A stretch of DNA of 64,000 bases from DASRDU01 sp046331565 (GTDB lineage: Bacteria; Acidobacteriota; Blastocatellia; RBC074), in assembly GCA_046331565.1 (NCBI GenBank), contig JAXLQP010000003.1:248001-312000 (forward strand), read 5' to 3'. The notes below the pieces were generated by a model. That model searched no databases and was not told the origin of the DNA. It saw only the letters and a program-made list of their open reading frames with translations. Position 1 is the stretch's first letter. Each line of letters begins with the position of its first letter. Shown one piece after another: positions 26,025 to 35,755 of this stretch. The position numbers and the translations under genes were made by a program.

Positions 26025-26437
26025 AGGTCAGAAACCTGGAAGAGTCTGACCGTTTTTATCGCGGCGTCCTCGGTCTGGAAAAAGCCGGTGAACGCGGCAG
26101 GATGTGGTTTTATCGCGCTGGCGCACACCATCACGATCTGGCGCTGATTGAAGTCGGGCCGCACGCCACATCGCCGCACTGGCAGCAGACCGGCCTGTTT
26201 CACTTCTGTCTGGATGTCAGCGATGAACACGCGCTGGCTGAACTCCACGAACGCTGCCGCAATGCCGGAGCTGAGATTCAGGGCACAGTGGATCACACGA
26301 TCATGCGTTCATTTTATGTCGCTGACCCTGACGGCAACATGGTCGAACTTGGCGTTGATGTGCCTGAATCAGAATGGGCCACGCTGCCCGACCCGTTTGC
26401 CGCAGACAAACCTTACGCGTTGAGAAAAACAAGATGA
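25991..26437 (+). CDS. VOC-family (glyoxalase fold) protein
   Basis: A 148-residue vicinal-oxygen-chelate protein. It has the two-module layout: GINHIVLKVRNLEESDRFYRG opens the first and LFHFCLDVSDEHALAELHERC the second, ending in FYVADPDGNMVELGVD. Metal ligands are likely the first His (NHIVL), the His of FHFCL and the Glu of VELGV, as in glyoxalases and extradiol dioxygenases. The substrate is unknown. AAGGAG lies before its ATG, and its last codons overlap the next gene by four bases (ATGA). Confidence 0.85.
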   Translation: MPLRGINHIVLKVRNLEESDRFYRGVLGLEKAGERGRMWFYRAGAHHHDLALIEVGPHATSPHWQQTGLFHFCLDVSDEHALAELHERCRNAGAEIQGTVDHTIMRSFYVADPDGNMVELGVDVPESEWATLPDPFAADKPYALRKTR

Positions 26438-27366
26438 CCATCAACTCTGCCCTCTTACCTGCGCTGCTCATCTGCGTGGCCCTGACCATCTGCGCTGCGG
26501 CGCAGGTCAGAACCTACACCGCACAACCGCCCGAAGGCGCAGACCGCCCGCAACCAGTGCGTCTGTGGCCCGGCGATGCGCCGCTCGCCCAGGGCAGCGC
26601 GCCCGCCGATGTACCGACCATCTCGCTTTATCAGCCGCCTGCTGACAAGGCCACCGGCGCAGCCATCGTTGTCTGTCCCGGCGGCGGTTACGGAGTTCTC
26701 GCAGATCACGAAGGCCACGCCGTCGCGCAGTGGCTCAACAGTCTGGGCATCACTGCCGCAGTGCTGAAATACCGGCTTGGCCCGAAATATCACCACCCGG
26801 CAATGCTGAGCGATGCTGCCCGCGCCATTCGCACGCTGCGCGCCCGCGCTGCTGACTGGAAGCTCGATCCGAACCGCATCGGCATTATGGGATTCTCTGC
26901 CGGAGGTCATCTCGCTTCGACCGCTGCGACGCATTTTGACGATGGCAACGCACAGTCATCCGATCCGATTGAGCGCGCAAGCAGCCGTCCCGATGTGGCG
27001 ATTCTCTGTTACGCTGTCATCACGCTGACCGAGCCGTACCTGCACAAAGGATCACGCAACAACCTGCTCGGTCAGAATCCTGATCCGGCATTGATCGAAC
27101 TGCTGTCGAATGAAAAACAGGTCACGCCGAAAACACCGCCGACATTTTTATTTCACACTGCCGATGACGCGGGCGTGCCGGTTGAAAACAGCCTGATGTT
27201 TGCCGCCGCCTGTCGCAAAAACAAAGTGCCGGTCGAGCTGCACGTTTATGAAACCGGCAGGCACGGCGTCGGCCTCGCGCAGGACATTCCGGCGCTCAAA
27301 AGCTGGCCGCAGATGCTCGCTGACTGGCTGCGCGGTCGCGGCTTTCTCAATCAGACGAAGCACTGA
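26434..27366 (+). CDS. Secreted alpha/beta hydrolase (acetylxylan-esterase-like)
   Basis: A 310-residue exported esterase. A signal peptide (ALLPALLICVALTICAAAQ) is followed by a BD-FAE/acetylxylan esterase type domain: CPGGGYGVLADHEG gives the oxyanion part, GIMGFSAGGHLASTAA the nucleophile Ser, HTADDAGVPVENS the Asp and GRHGVGL the His. Such enzymes remove acyl groups from plant polysaccharides. The start overlaps the VOC gene stop (ATGA), which fixes it and implies coupled translation, although the two functions are not obviously linked. Confidence 0.87.
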   Translation: MTINSALLPALLICVALTICAAAQVRTYTAQPPEGADRPQPVRLWPGDAPLAQGSAPADVPTISLYQPPADKATGAAIVVCPGGGYGVLADHEGHAVAQWLNSLGITAAVLKYRLGPKYHHPAMLSDAARAIRTLRARAADWKLDPNRIGIMGFSAGGHLASTAATHFDDGNAQSSDPIERASSRPDVAILCYAVITLTEPYLHKGSRNNLLGQNPDPALIELLSNEKQVTPKTPPTFLFHTADDAGVPVENSLMFAAACRKNKVPVELHVYETGRHGVGLAQDIPALKSWPQMLADWLRGRGFLNQTKH

Positions 27367-27412
27367 ATTGCAACAACAGAAATCAGGACAATGATTGAAT
27401 CCGCCCTCTGGA

Positions 27413-27499
27413 GAGACGGTGTTCGGAGTTCCAGCTTTAGCTGGCTGGTTTTGAATCCGGGAGACAGCCAGCTAAAGCTGGAACTCCGAACACCGTCTC
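27413..27499. repeat. Perfect 34-base inverted repeat
   Basis: Bases 27413-27446 and 27466-27499 are exact reverse complements (core TTCCAGCTTTAGCTGGCT), with a 19-base loop. It lies after the esterase gene, where it could terminate transcription, though no T-run follows. No second copy is seen in the window. Confidence 0.85.
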
Positions 27500-27581
27500 C
27501 TGAATAAAGCGAATTTACTGAACGCCCCGGTGTCACGGGCTTTAATTCTGATTGAATTACGCCGCTATTGAATCTTTTTTT

Positions 27582-27654
27582 CTCTTCTTTTCTCTGTGTC
27601 TCTGCGCCTCTGCGTGAGCCTGTCTTTCACGCAAAGGCGCAGAGAGCGCAGAGA
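27582..27654. repeat. CTCTGCG dyad element, copy 1
   Basis: TCTCTGTGTCTCTGCGCCTC and neighbouring bases face a near-complementary GCAAAGGCGCAGAGAGCGCA, with a small loop. Same family as 32905-32975 and 59145-59221, each in the gap just upstream of a gene start. Confidence 0.75.
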
Positions 27655-27678
27655 TAAATCAGAGTCCAACGGAGAGCC

Positions 27679-29136
27679 ATGAAACTTTCTCGCCCCTTTG
27701 CAATCACTTCCTTTCTCGTCATCACTGCCCTGCTCTCGACGCTGACGGCCAGCACGCAGCGGCGTGAGAGGCCCGAAACAGCACGCTTTGCCGAGCCGCT
27801 TGAAGCAGAACTCAGGCAGTTGCTGCGCGCCGCGCTTGACAGTGACTATGCGCTCAGGCAGACCGCGTATCTGTGCAACAACATCGGCCCGCGCCTGAGC
27901 GGTTCGCCGCAGGCCGCGCAGGCCGTTGACTACATCGCCGCTGAAATGCGCCGCCTCGGCCTTGAAGTGAGGCTTGAAAAAGTCATGGTTCCGCACTGGG
28001 TACGCGGCGTCGAAACCGGCGAACTCATCGAATTCAAAGGCCAGGCTCCGCGCACGACGCAGAAGATCGTCCTGACTGCGCTCGGCGGCAGCGTGGCCAC
28101 TCCGCCCGAAGGCATCACGGCTGAGGTGGTCGTCGTCAGCAACTTCGATGAACTGAGCGCGCTCGGACGTGACAAGGTCGCGGGCAGAATTGTGCTCTTC
28201 AATGCGAAGTTTGATCGCCAGCTTGCCGCGCAGGGACACGGCGGCGAAGCTTACGGGCAGGCCGTTGCTTATCGCGGCGGCGGCGCAGTCGCAGCAGCAA
28301 AGCTTGGCGCAGTGGCCGCGCTGAATCGTTCAGCGGGCGGCGCTGAATATCGCCTGCCGCATACCGGCGGAATGAATTACGCTGAAGGCGTGCCGAAAAT
28401 TCCGGCTGCCTCAGTGACCGCCGAAGACGCCGAACTGATGGCTTACCTCGCGTCGCAGGGCCGCGTCAGAATGCGTCTGGTGCTGACGCCGCAGACACTG
28501 CCCGATGCTGAAAGCCACAACGTCATTGCCGATCTGAAAGGCAGCGAACATCCTGAACAGGTCGTCATCGTTTCAGGCCACCTTGATTCGTGGGATCTCG
28601 GCACCGGCGCGCTCGATGATGCCGCTGGCGTGGCGGTGGCGATGCAGACAGCAAATCTGATCAAACAGCTTGGCCTGAAACCAAAGCGCACGATTCGCGT
28701 GATTCCGTTTATGAACGAGGAGAACGGATTGCGCGGCGGCACGACTTACGCCGAAAACCACAAGACCGAAGTGGCCAGTCACATTGCCGCCATTGAAAGC
28801 GACCTTGGCGCAGGCCACCCGCTCGGCTTCAGCGTTCACGCTGCGCCCGAAGCCGTCAACCGTCTGCGTCCGGTTTCAACGATTCTGCAAAGCATCGGCG
28901 CAACGCTCATCAATGTTTCAGCAGGTTCGCCCGGCGCTGACATCGGCCCGCTCGATGCGCTCGGCGTGCCGACCTTTGCGCCGATTCAGGACAACCGGAC
29001 TTACTTCGATTATCACCACACACCCGCTGACACGTTCGACAAGATCGTGCCGCACGAACTGGCCGAAAACGCGGCGGTGATGGCCGTGCTGGCTTATGCC
29101 ATCGCCAGCCTGCCCGAACCGCTGCCGAAAAAGTAA
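27679..29136 (+). CDS. Exported M28-family metallopeptidase
   Basis: A 485-residue zinc aminopeptidase or carboxypeptidase (M28, plasma glutamate carboxypeptidase-like). A signal peptide (FAITSFLVITALLSTLTAS) leads. Zinc ligands and catalytic residues are all recognisable: SGHLDSWDLGTGALDDAAG (His, Asp), MNEENGLRGG (catalytic Glu and ligand Glu), AIESDLGA (Asp) and DYHHTPADTFD (His). A PA-like insert precedes the catalytic core. It likely digests peptides in the periplasm or outside. The DLH gene follows by 33 bases on the same strand. Confidence 0.9.
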   Translation: MKLSRPFAITSFLVITALLSTLTASTQRRERPETARFAEPLEAELRQLLRAALDSDYALRQTAYLCNNIGPRLSGSPQAAQAVDYIAAEMRRLGLEVRLEKVMVPHWVRGVETGELIEFKGQAPRTTQKIVLTALGGSVATPPEGITAEVVVVSNFDELSALGRDKVAGRIVLFNAKFDRQLAAQGHGGEAYGQAVAYRGGGAVAAAKLGAVAALNRSAGGAEYRLPHTGGMNYAEGVPKIPAASVTAEDAELMAYLASQGRVRMRLVLTPQTLPDAESHNVIADLKGSEHPEQVVIVSGHLDSWDLGTGALDDAAGVAVAMQTANLIKQLGLKPKRTIRVIPFMNEENGLRGGTTYAENHKTEVASHIAAIESDLGAGHPLGFSVHAAPEAVNRLRPVSTILQSIGATLINVSAGSPGADIGPLDALGVPTFAPIQDNRTYFDYHHTPADTFDKIVPHELAENAAVMAVLAYAIASLPEPLPKK

Positions 29137-29169
29137 TCAGAGTTCCACCACTACAACAGGAGAAGAATC

Positions 29170-30045
29170 ATGCAGGAAGAGATGCTGAGTCTGCTCGGAG
29201 AAAAGGCCGAAGTTGATCGCCGCAAATTCATTGTCACATCCCTGACCGCCGGATTCGCGCTCGCCGTTCAGCCGATTCAGGCGCAGTCAGTCATCACCAC
29301 TGATACCAATGGGCTGATTGCCGGTGAAGTGAAAATTCCGGTGAAGGACGGCGAGATTCCCGCTTATCGCGCCATGCCGGACAAGGGCAAAAACTTTCCG
29401 ACCGTGCTGGTCGTGCAGGAAATTTTCGGCGTGCACGAACACATCAGGGACATCTGCCGCCGCTTCGCCAAACTCGGTCATCTGGCCATCGCGCCGGAAT
29501 TGTATGCGCGCCAGGGCGATGTCTCGAAGCTGCCGATGAATGAGATTCTGTCGAAGGTCGTCAGCAAAGTTCCCGATGAACAGGTTATGTCTGACCTTGA
29601 TGCCGCCGTCGCGTGGGCGGCCAAAAACAAGGTCAACACCAGCAAACTCGGCATCACGGGTTTCTGCTGGGGCGGGCGCATCGTGTGGCTTTATGCCGCG
29701 CACAATCCGAAGCTCAAAGCCGGTGTCGCGTGGTATGGCCGCCTGACACCGCCGCCGCCCGACCGCGCCAATCCGCTGCAGCCGAAAGCTCCGCTGGAAC
29801 TCGTCGGGCAGTTGAAGGCTCCGGTGCTTGGATTGTATGGCGGCAAGGACACTGGCATTCCCGTTGCTGACGTTGAAAAGATGCGCGCCGCGCTCAAAGC
29901 CGCTGGCAGCAAATCTGAAATCATTCTTTACCCCGAGGCTCAGCACGGCTTTCACGCCGATTACCGTCCGAGCTACAACAAGGAAGCCGCGCAGGACGGC
30001 TGGAAGCGGTTGCAGGAGTGGTTCAAAAAATACGGCGCAGCATAA
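29170..30045 (+). CDS. Dienelactone hydrolase family protein, Tat-exported
   Basis: A 291-residue hydrolase. The N-terminus has a twin-arginine type signal (DRRKFIVTSLTAGFALAVQP), so it is probably exported folded. The DLH fold shows PTVLVVQEIFGVHEHIRD, the nucleophile Cys in GITGFCWGGR, Asp in GGKDTGIP and His in AQHGFHADY, the Cys-His-Asp triad of dienelactone hydrolases. Classical DLHs cleave lactones from chlorocatechols in the cytoplasm; the exported form points to another ester or lactone. It is probably cotranscribed with the M28 peptidase. Confidence 0.88.
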   Translation: MQEEMLSLLGEKAEVDRRKFIVTSLTAGFALAVQPIQAQSVITTDTNGLIAGEVKIPVKDGEIPAYRAMPDKGKNFPTVLVVQEIFGVHEHIRDICRRFAKLGHLAIAPELYARQGDVSKLPMNEILSKVVSKVPDEQVMSDLDAAVAWAAKNKVNTSKLGITGFCWGGRIVWLYAAHNPKLKAGVAWYGRLTPPPPDRANPLQPKAPLELVGQLKAPVLGLYGGKDTGIPVADVEKMRAALKAAGSKSEIILYPEAQHGFHADYRPSYNKEAAQDGWKRLQEWFKKYGAA

Positions 30046-30102
30046 ATCAGTCCGGGCTGCGCGGCGGTCACGCAGTCGCGCCGCCCTCATCAGGAGATCA
30101 TT

Positions 30103-30929
30103 GTGAGTTACGCCCACAAAATTACCGGCAGCAAAAAAATCCGCCTGAAGAATTTCGATTCCGAAGCTGATGGCGGGCTGCAACGCGAAGAGGCCGAAGC
30201 GCGGCTGGCAAAGCTGGTTGATGAACTCGTCGAGTTGCAGGAAATCCTTTACGCCGCTTCGCAGATGAGCGTGCTGATCGCGCTTCAGGGAATGGACACG
30301 AGCGGCAAGGACGGGACGATCAGGCTGGTGACGGGGCCGCTCAATTCGCAAAGCTGCGATGTTGCTTCATTCAAAGTGCCGACGCCGATTGAACTCTCGC
30401 ACGACTTTCTCTGGCGCGTGCATCAGCAGACGCCCGCGCGCGGCTTCATCAGAATTTTCAACCGCTCGCATTACGAGGACGTGCTGGCGGCGCGCGTGCT
30501 GAAGCTGGTGAAAAAGAAGGTCTGGAAGGCCCGCTACGAACAGATCAACCACTTCGAGCAACTGCTGGCCGACAACGAAACGCTCATCCTGAAGTTTTAC
30601 CTGCACATCAGCAAAGACGAGCAGGAAAAGCGACTGCTCGCCCGCGAACAGGACAAAACGAAGTTCTGGAAGCTGTCGGTCGGCGACTGGCAGAACCGCG
30701 AGTTGTGGGATGATTACATCGCCGCTTACGAAGACGCACTCAACAAATGCAGCACGAAGGCTGCGCCCTGGTACGTTGTCCCGGCCAACAAAAAATGGTT
30801 TCGCAATCTGGCAGTGGCTGAAGTGATCGTGAATGCGCTCAGGCCATACAAAAAACAGTGGCTCGACAGCCTGAGCGAACGCGGCGAAATTGAGAAGGCA
30901 AGAATTGAGGAGTTTCGCCGGAGTCGGCT

Positions 30930-30939
<10 letters not shown>
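30103..30939 (+). CDS. Polyphosphate kinase 2 family protein
   Basis: A 278-residue PPK2 enzyme that moves phosphate between polyphosphate and nucleotides. The Walker A motif is GMDTSGKDGTIR, the lid or substrate region FNRSHYEDVLAARVL and the following FEQLLADNETLILKFYLHIS is typical of the family. One-domain size fits class I or III; whether it favours ADP or AMP cannot be told here. The GTG start has AGGAG upstream. Its 3' end overlaps the convergent DedA gene by ten bases. Confidence 0.9.
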
Positions 30940-31595
<656 letters not shown>

Positions 31596-31669
31596 AAAGT
31601 CCGTCAGCCATAATCAGGGTGTGCAATGAAGCGCCGATGGTAACGCACCGCCTGGCGATTGCCAAAGAA

Positions 31670-31695
31670 AAAGGCCATCACTGAGGATGGCCTTT
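31670..31695 (-). terminator. Intrinsic terminator of tRNA-fMet
   Basis: A perfect 10-base stem (AAAGGCCATC with GATGGCCTTT) and six-base loop, read leftwards and followed by TTTTTCTTT. It stands 35 bases beyond the tRNA 3' end. Confidence 0.88.
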
Positions 31696-31729
31696 CGATA
31701 TGAATAATTATGATGGTTATGAAAGCGGA

Positions 31730-31803
<74 letters not shown>

Positions 31804-31817
31804 TCACGAAAGCGGAG

Positions 31818-31846
31818 ACTGTACCGGGCGCGGGAAGCTTTGTCAA
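31818..31846 (-). promoter_or_regulatory. Promoter of tRNA-fMet
   Basis: Read leftwards: TTGACA (31846-31841), a 17-base spacer and TACAGT (31823-31818), about 15 bases upstream of the tRNA 5' end. This is one of the best sigma70 matches in the window. Confidence 0.8.
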
Positions 31847-31903
31847 CAGGCCATCAGGGATTATCCAATTAAATTCAATTCACCGGCCTGACGGCAGCTC
31901 CGG

Positions 31904-31932
31904 TTGTCAGGGTGCAAACTGCTGGCTATGAT
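31904..31932 (+). promoter_or_regulatory. Promoter of the NTF2-like gene
   Basis: TTGTCA (31904-31909), a 17-base spacer and TATGAT (31927-31932), about 100 bases before the ATG at 32036. The rest of the gap to the gene shows nothing else. Confidence 0.55.
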
Positions 31933-32035
31933 AGCCGCGCTCTGACTTTTGACGCATGCTGGATCGCATCAGCAGCAATCTGCCTGAGAAGCAGGAAGTT
32001 TTATGCGGCTCATCTGAGTCAGCCGGAGGTATGAA

Positions 32036-32440
32036 ATGGCACATGCGAAAATCGCAGGCACAGTGGAAGAGAAAATCATCGCGCTCGAACAGGAAATTTT
32101 TGCGGCCATCAGCAACAAGGACGCCGCTTCGCTCGGACGCCTGATCACGGATGATTTCGTTTATCGCACCGCGACCGGAGATGAATTTGACCGGGCGACG
32201 TTTCTGCACAACATTGCGACGCTGCCGATGACGATTCTGGCTGTGCAGGGCGAAAATCTGAAAGCAAAGACTTTCGGTGAAACTGCCGTGCTGACGGGAT
32301 TGCAGAAAGCCAGGGTGCGTGATGACAAGGGGCACGAAATCATCAGCGCGGTGGCTTTCACTGATGTTTTCGTCAAACGCGGCAGGCAGTGGCTGATGGC
32401 GCTGGCTTACGGTGTCGAATTGCCAGCCGCTTCAGACTGA
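32036..32440 (+). CDS. NTF2-like (DUF4440/SnoaL-type) protein
   Basis: A 134-residue protein with the cone-shaped NTF2 fold pattern: an N-terminal helix pair (EEKIIALEQEIFAAISNKDAAS), LGRLITDDFVYRTATGDEFDR and a C-terminal beta-sheet ending in GRQWLMALAYG. These small proteins act as enzymes or ligand binders; no catalytic set can be named here. GGAGG lies before the ATG. It heads a rightward run that includes a thioesterase and a methyltransferase, although the functions do not form a known pathway. Confidence 0.75.
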   Translation: MAHAKIAGTVEEKIIALEQEIFAAISNKDAASLGRLITDDFVYRTATGDEFDRATFLHNIATLPMTILAVQGENLKAKTFGETAVLTGLQKARVRDDKGHEIISAVAFTDVFVKRGRQWLMALAYGVELPAASD

Positions 32441-32494
32441 CCGCAGTCAGACCGGTGCAGAGCAATTATCATGGTGAGCAGGAGCAGAAACTGA

Positions 32495-32884
32495 ATGCCT
32501 TCAATTGACCTGAAACTGCGCGTGCGCTGGGCCGATGCGGACGCTGCCGGGCGCATCAACACGCCGCGTTATTTTGAATACTTTGAAGACGGAGAGATTG
32601 AACTGCTGCGTCAGCGCGGGCAGCCGCTCAGTCGCAGTCATTATGACTTTCCGCGTGTTCACATCGAATGCACCTTCAAAAAAATGCTCGCGCTCGATCA
32701 GCCCTTCACGATGCGCGTGACTGTCGGCAAACTTGGTCGCACTTCGATCCGGTATGACTATCTGTTTTTCACCGAAGACGATTTCACCGAACCGGCGGCA
32801 ATGGGTTCAATGACAGTGGTCGCGGTCAAAGACGGCAGGCCCGTTGAACTCCCGGCTGAACTGCGGGCAGCGCTGTCTGATTGA
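32495..32884 (+). CDS. Hotdog-fold acyl-CoA thioesterase
   Basis: A 129-residue hotdog protein of the 4-hydroxybenzoyl-CoA thioesterase type. The signature LKLRVRWADADAAGRINTPRYFEYFEDGEIELL includes the active-site Asp and the following long helix. The size is normal for a homotetrameric enzyme that hydrolyses acyl-CoA. AGGAG precedes the ATG. The acyl group cannot be predicted. Confidence 0.85.
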   Translation: MPSIDLKLRVRWADADAAGRINTPRYFEYFEDGEIELLRQRGQPLSRSHYDFPRVHIECTFKKMLALDQPFTMRVTVGKLGRTSIRYDYLFFTEDDFTEPAAMGSMTVVAVKDGRPVELPAELRAALSD

Positions 32885-32904
32885 ATCCCTGGGGGCAGTA
32901 CTTT

Positions 32905-32975
32905 TCTTCTCTGTGCCTCTGCGTCTCTGCGTGAGAATAAGTTTCACGCAGAGGCGCAGAGGCACAGAGAAAGAA
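32905..32975. repeat. CTCTGCG dyad element, copy 2
   Basis: Arms of about 30 bases (core TCTGTGCCTCTGCGTCTCTG, mirrored by CAGAGGCGCAGAGGCACAGA) with a loop of a few bases. It ends nine bases before the methyltransferase ATG, so in RNA it would sit directly against the ribosome binding region. Confidence 0.8.
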
Positions 32976-32983
32976 AGATCCAA

Positions 32984-33748
32984 ATGATGACTGACTCAAA
33001 GAGCAGATTTTCCAGTCGCGTTGAAAATTACGTCAGATACCGGCCCGGCTATCCGGCAGACGTGATTGAAACGCTCAGGACTGAGTGCGGGCTGAGGCCG
33101 GATTCAATCATTGCTGACATCGGTTCCGGCACAGGGCTGCTGACTGAAATGTTTTTACGCGCTGGTCATCGGGTCTGCGGCATTGAACCCAACCGCGAAA
33201 TGCGTGAAGCGGGCGAAAGGTTGTTGTCGGCTTATGCCAGATTCACCAGTCTGGCGGCTGAGGCTGAAAACACCACACTGCCTGATGGCAGTGTTGAGTT
33301 CATTGTGGCGGGACAGGCCTTTCACTGGTTCGACCGCGTGCGCGCCAGGGCCGAATTTGCGCGCATCCTCAAACCCGGCGGCTGGGTCGCGCTGGTCTGG
33401 AATGAACGGCTGGTGTCGGTCACGCCGTTTCTGGCCGATTACGAGGAATGGCTGAAAACTTATGCGACCGATTACGCGCAGGTGGATCACCGGCAGATTG
33501 ATGAGCGCGTGCTGGCCGATTTTTTTGCGCCCGGCAGTTTCACGATGAAGTCATTTCCCAACCGCCAGGTCTTTGACGAAGCTGGCGTGAAGGGCCGGGC
33601 GCTGTCTTCGTCTTACGTGCCTGAAGCTGACCATCCGCGCTTTGCTGAAATGCTGGATGAACTCACGCGAATTTATCAGCGCCACGCTGAGGCTGGCGAG
33701 GTCAGCTTTGAATATGAAACGCGCCTGTTTTACGGGCAGTTGCACTGA
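32984..33748 (+). CDS. Class I SAM-dependent methyltransferase
   Basis: A 254-residue methyltransferase of the type-11 (UbiE-like) group. Motif I is IIADIGSGTGLLTEMFL, the acidic residue after strand 2 is in VCGIEPNREM and motif IV is EFIVAGQAFHWFD. The substrate is unknown. A dyad of the CTCTGCG family takes the place of a normal ribosome binding site (only AAGAAAG is seen). Its stop is followed after one base by the start of the CxxCH gene, so the two are likely coupled. Confidence 0.85.
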   Translation: MMTDSKSRFSSRVENYVRYRPGYPADVIETLRTECGLRPDSIIADIGSGTGLLTEMFLRAGHRVCGIEPNREMREAGERLLSAYARFTSLAAEAENTTLPDGSVEFIVAGQAFHWFDRVRARAEFARILKPGGWVALVWNERLVSVTPFLADYEEWLKTYATDYAQVDHRQIDERVLADFFAPGSFTMKSFPNRQVFDEAGVKGRALSSSYVPEADHPRFAEMLDELTRIYQRHAEAGEVSFEYETRLFYGQLH

Positions 33749-33749
33749 T

Positions 33750-35066
33750 ATGCCGATGATGAAAACGAACAGGCTTTGCTCAATGCTGGTGCTGACGGTC
33801 GGACTGCTGGCGGGCGGTTATTCTATTTTCCTGCCGCTTTCCATCGGCAGCGCGCAGACGCGACCGCAGGCGAATCAGGCGGGCGATCCGGTGGCGCGGT
33901 TGCAGCAGCGAATTGATCGTGGCGAAGTCAGGCTTGAATACGCAGTTCCGGGCGGCTGGCTGCAATCGGTGCTGAAAAATCTGCGCGTGCCGGTTTCATC
34001 ACAGGGCCTGGTCTTTTCAAAAACGAGCCTGCAATCCAATCACATTTCGCCCGCCAATCCGCGCGCCATTTACTTCAACGATGAAGTCTATGTTGGCTGG
34101 ATTCGCGGCGCTGAGCTGCTGGAAGTTTCGGCGGTTGATCCTGACCTCGGCGGAATTTTTTATACGCTGGAGCAGCGGCCCGGCGATCAGCCGAAGTTCG
34201 TGCGCAACGAAAGCTGCATGCGGTGTCACGGAACCGGAAATACCAGATTCATTCCCGGCCATCTGATGCGCTCGGTTTATGCCGGAACCGATGGCTTCAT
34301 CAATCCTGAAACCAATTCCTTTGTGACCGATCACGCCTCGCCTTTCAGCGACCGCTTTGGCGGCTGGTATGTGACCGGGCAGCGCGGGCCGCTTCAGCAC
34401 CTGGGCAACACTTTTTTCAGCGGCGAAATCAGCGCGGGACAGTTCACCGGCAACCTCACGAGCCTGGCGCAGAAAGCCGACCTCAGCGGTTACGCTTCGC
34501 CCCACAGCGATATTGTGGCGCTGATGACGCTGGCGCATCAGACGCAGATGCAGAATACGCTGGTGTGGCTCGGTTATGAAACGCGCATGGCTTTGCACGA
34601 ACAGGCTGATCTCGACAAAAAGGCTGGCCGCAACACAGGCGAACTCGCCGTCAGTGTCAGGCGGCGCATCGAATATGCAGTCAATGAAACGCTCAAGTAT
34701 CTGCTGTTCGCTGATGAAGCCGGATTACCGGCAGCAGTGGCGGGGACTTCTGATTTTGCGCAGGAATTTGCCTCAGCCGGGCCGTTCGACAAACAGGGTC
34801 GTTCGCTGCGGCAGTTCGATCTTTCGCGGCGGCTCTTTCGTTATCCGTGCAGTTACCTGATCTACTCCGAGGCCTTTGACCGCGTTCCGCAACCGGCGCT
34901 TGATGATCTTTATCGCCGCCTGTGGCTGGTGCTGACGAATCAGACGCAGGCAAAGGAATTTGCCGCGCTCAGTGAAGCCGACCGCCGCGCCATTCTTGAA
35001 ATTCTGCTTGCCACGAAAAAGAACCTGCCTGCTTACTTCCGCGCTCAGATCAGTGCGGGCAGTTGA
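33750..35066 (+). CDS. Exported CxxCH protein of unknown family (paralogue 2)
   Basis: A 438-residue exported protein, paralogous over its full length to the one at 19886-21205. A signal peptide (CSMLVLTVGLLAGGYSIFL) leads; the haem site is NESCMRCHGTGNTRFIPGH. Shared blocks include NPRAIYFNDEVYVGW, GGWYVTG, DIVALMTLAHQTQMQN, a LGYETR box and RLFRYPCSYLIYSEAFD. The last ~50 residues (LYRRLWLVLTNQ, AILEILLATKKNLPAYF) form a conserved helical tail. Family and partner are not known to me; a periplasmic monohaem redox protein is inferred. The first ATG is two bases after the methyltransferase stop. Its 3' end overlaps the convergent HAD gene by 22 bases. Confidence 0.72.
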   Translation: MPMMKTNRLCSMLVLTVGLLAGGYSIFLPLSIGSAQTRPQANQAGDPVARLQQRIDRGEVRLEYAVPGGWLQSVLKNLRVPVSSQGLVFSKTSLQSNHISPANPRAIYFNDEVYVGWIRGAELLEVSAVDPDLGGIFYTLEQRPGDQPKFVRNESCMRCHGTGNTRFIPGHLMRSVYAGTDGFINPETNSFVTDHASPFSDRFGGWYVTGQRGPLQHLGNTFFSGEISAGQFTGNLTSLAQKADLSGYASPHSDIVALMTLAHQTQMQNTLVWLGYETRMALHEQADLDKKAGRNTGELAVSVRRRIEYAVNETLKYLLFADEAGLPAAVAGTSDFAQEFASAGPFDKQGRSLRQFDLSRRLFRYPCSYLIYSEAFDRVPQPALDDLYRRLWLVLTNQTQAKEFAALSEADRRAILEILLATKKNLPAYFRAQISAGS

Positions 35067-35755
35067 TCGAGCCGCACAATGCGCCGCGTGTCGTCAGGCG
35101 GTGCGCCGCTCTCAGCCGGATCAAACCAGACGGCCTGCAATCCGGCGCTGATAGCGCCCTGCACATCCTCGCGCAAACTGTCTCCAACGTGCATCGCCTG
35201 TGGCGGCGTCAGCGCGAAAGTTTCAAGCGCCGTCTGAAAAATCAGCGGATCAGGCTTGGCTGCGCCGATTCGACTCGACAGGTGAACAGCTTCAAAATAC
35301 CCGTCAATGCCGAGCGCGCGCAGCACGTCATCCAGCCGCGAATCAAAGTTCGAGATGATGCCGAGCCGCAGCCCGCGCGCGGCCAGGGCTTCCAGCACCG
35401 GCACGGTTTCAGCAAACAGCCGCCACGCTGCGCGGGTTCTGAAAAATTCATACAGATCATCAAAGAACTCAGCGAAGCCCGGCCACGAAGCCGCGTCGGC
35501 AAACACGCGCTGCACCAGAGCGCGCCACCATTCACGTTCCAGATTGTGCAATTGCGATTGAGGCGTGTCGGGCGGAAAGGCCAGCGGAGGCTGTCGGCGA
35601 AATTCACGAATGAAGCGAAGCTGAATCTGCTGCGGGTCGGTTTCAATGCCGTAACGCAGCGCGGCGCGGCCATAAATTTCACCGACGCTGCCGCGCGTTT
35701 CAAACAACGTGCCGCCCGCATCGAAAAAGACTGCCTGAATGCCCTGCCCGTTCAT
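35045..35755 (-). CDS. HAD-superfamily hydrolase
   Basis: A 236-residue haloacid-dehalogenase type phosphatase. Motif I is VFFDAGGTLFETRG; the nucleophile Asp is present, while the usual DxD second acid is Gly here (DAGGT), a pattern shared by a known subgroup. Motif II is in GIISNFDSRL, motif III in AKPDPLIF and motif IV in MHVGDSLREDVQGA. The substrate is unknown. The ATG overlaps the stop of the upstream FAH gene by one base (TGATG), so the two are translationally coupled. Confidence 0.85.
   Translation of the reverse strand: MNGQGIQAVFFDAGGTLFETRGSVGEIYGRAALRYGIETDPQQIQLRFIREFRRQPPLAFPPDTPQSQLHNLEREWWRALVQRVFADAASWPGFAEFFDDLYEFFRTRAAWRLFAETVPVLEALAARGLRLGIISNFDSRLDDVLRALGIDGYFEAVHLSSRIGAAKPDPLIFQTALETFALTPPQAMHVGDSLREDVQGAISAGLQAVWFDPAESGAPPDDTRRIVRLDQLPALI

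Noticed and set aside
29287..30351. Long open frame antisense to the dienelactone hydrolase and PPK2 genes
   Set aside because: The rightward genes have clear family motifs; the antisense frame has no recognisable domain and follows from GC-rich codon bias.
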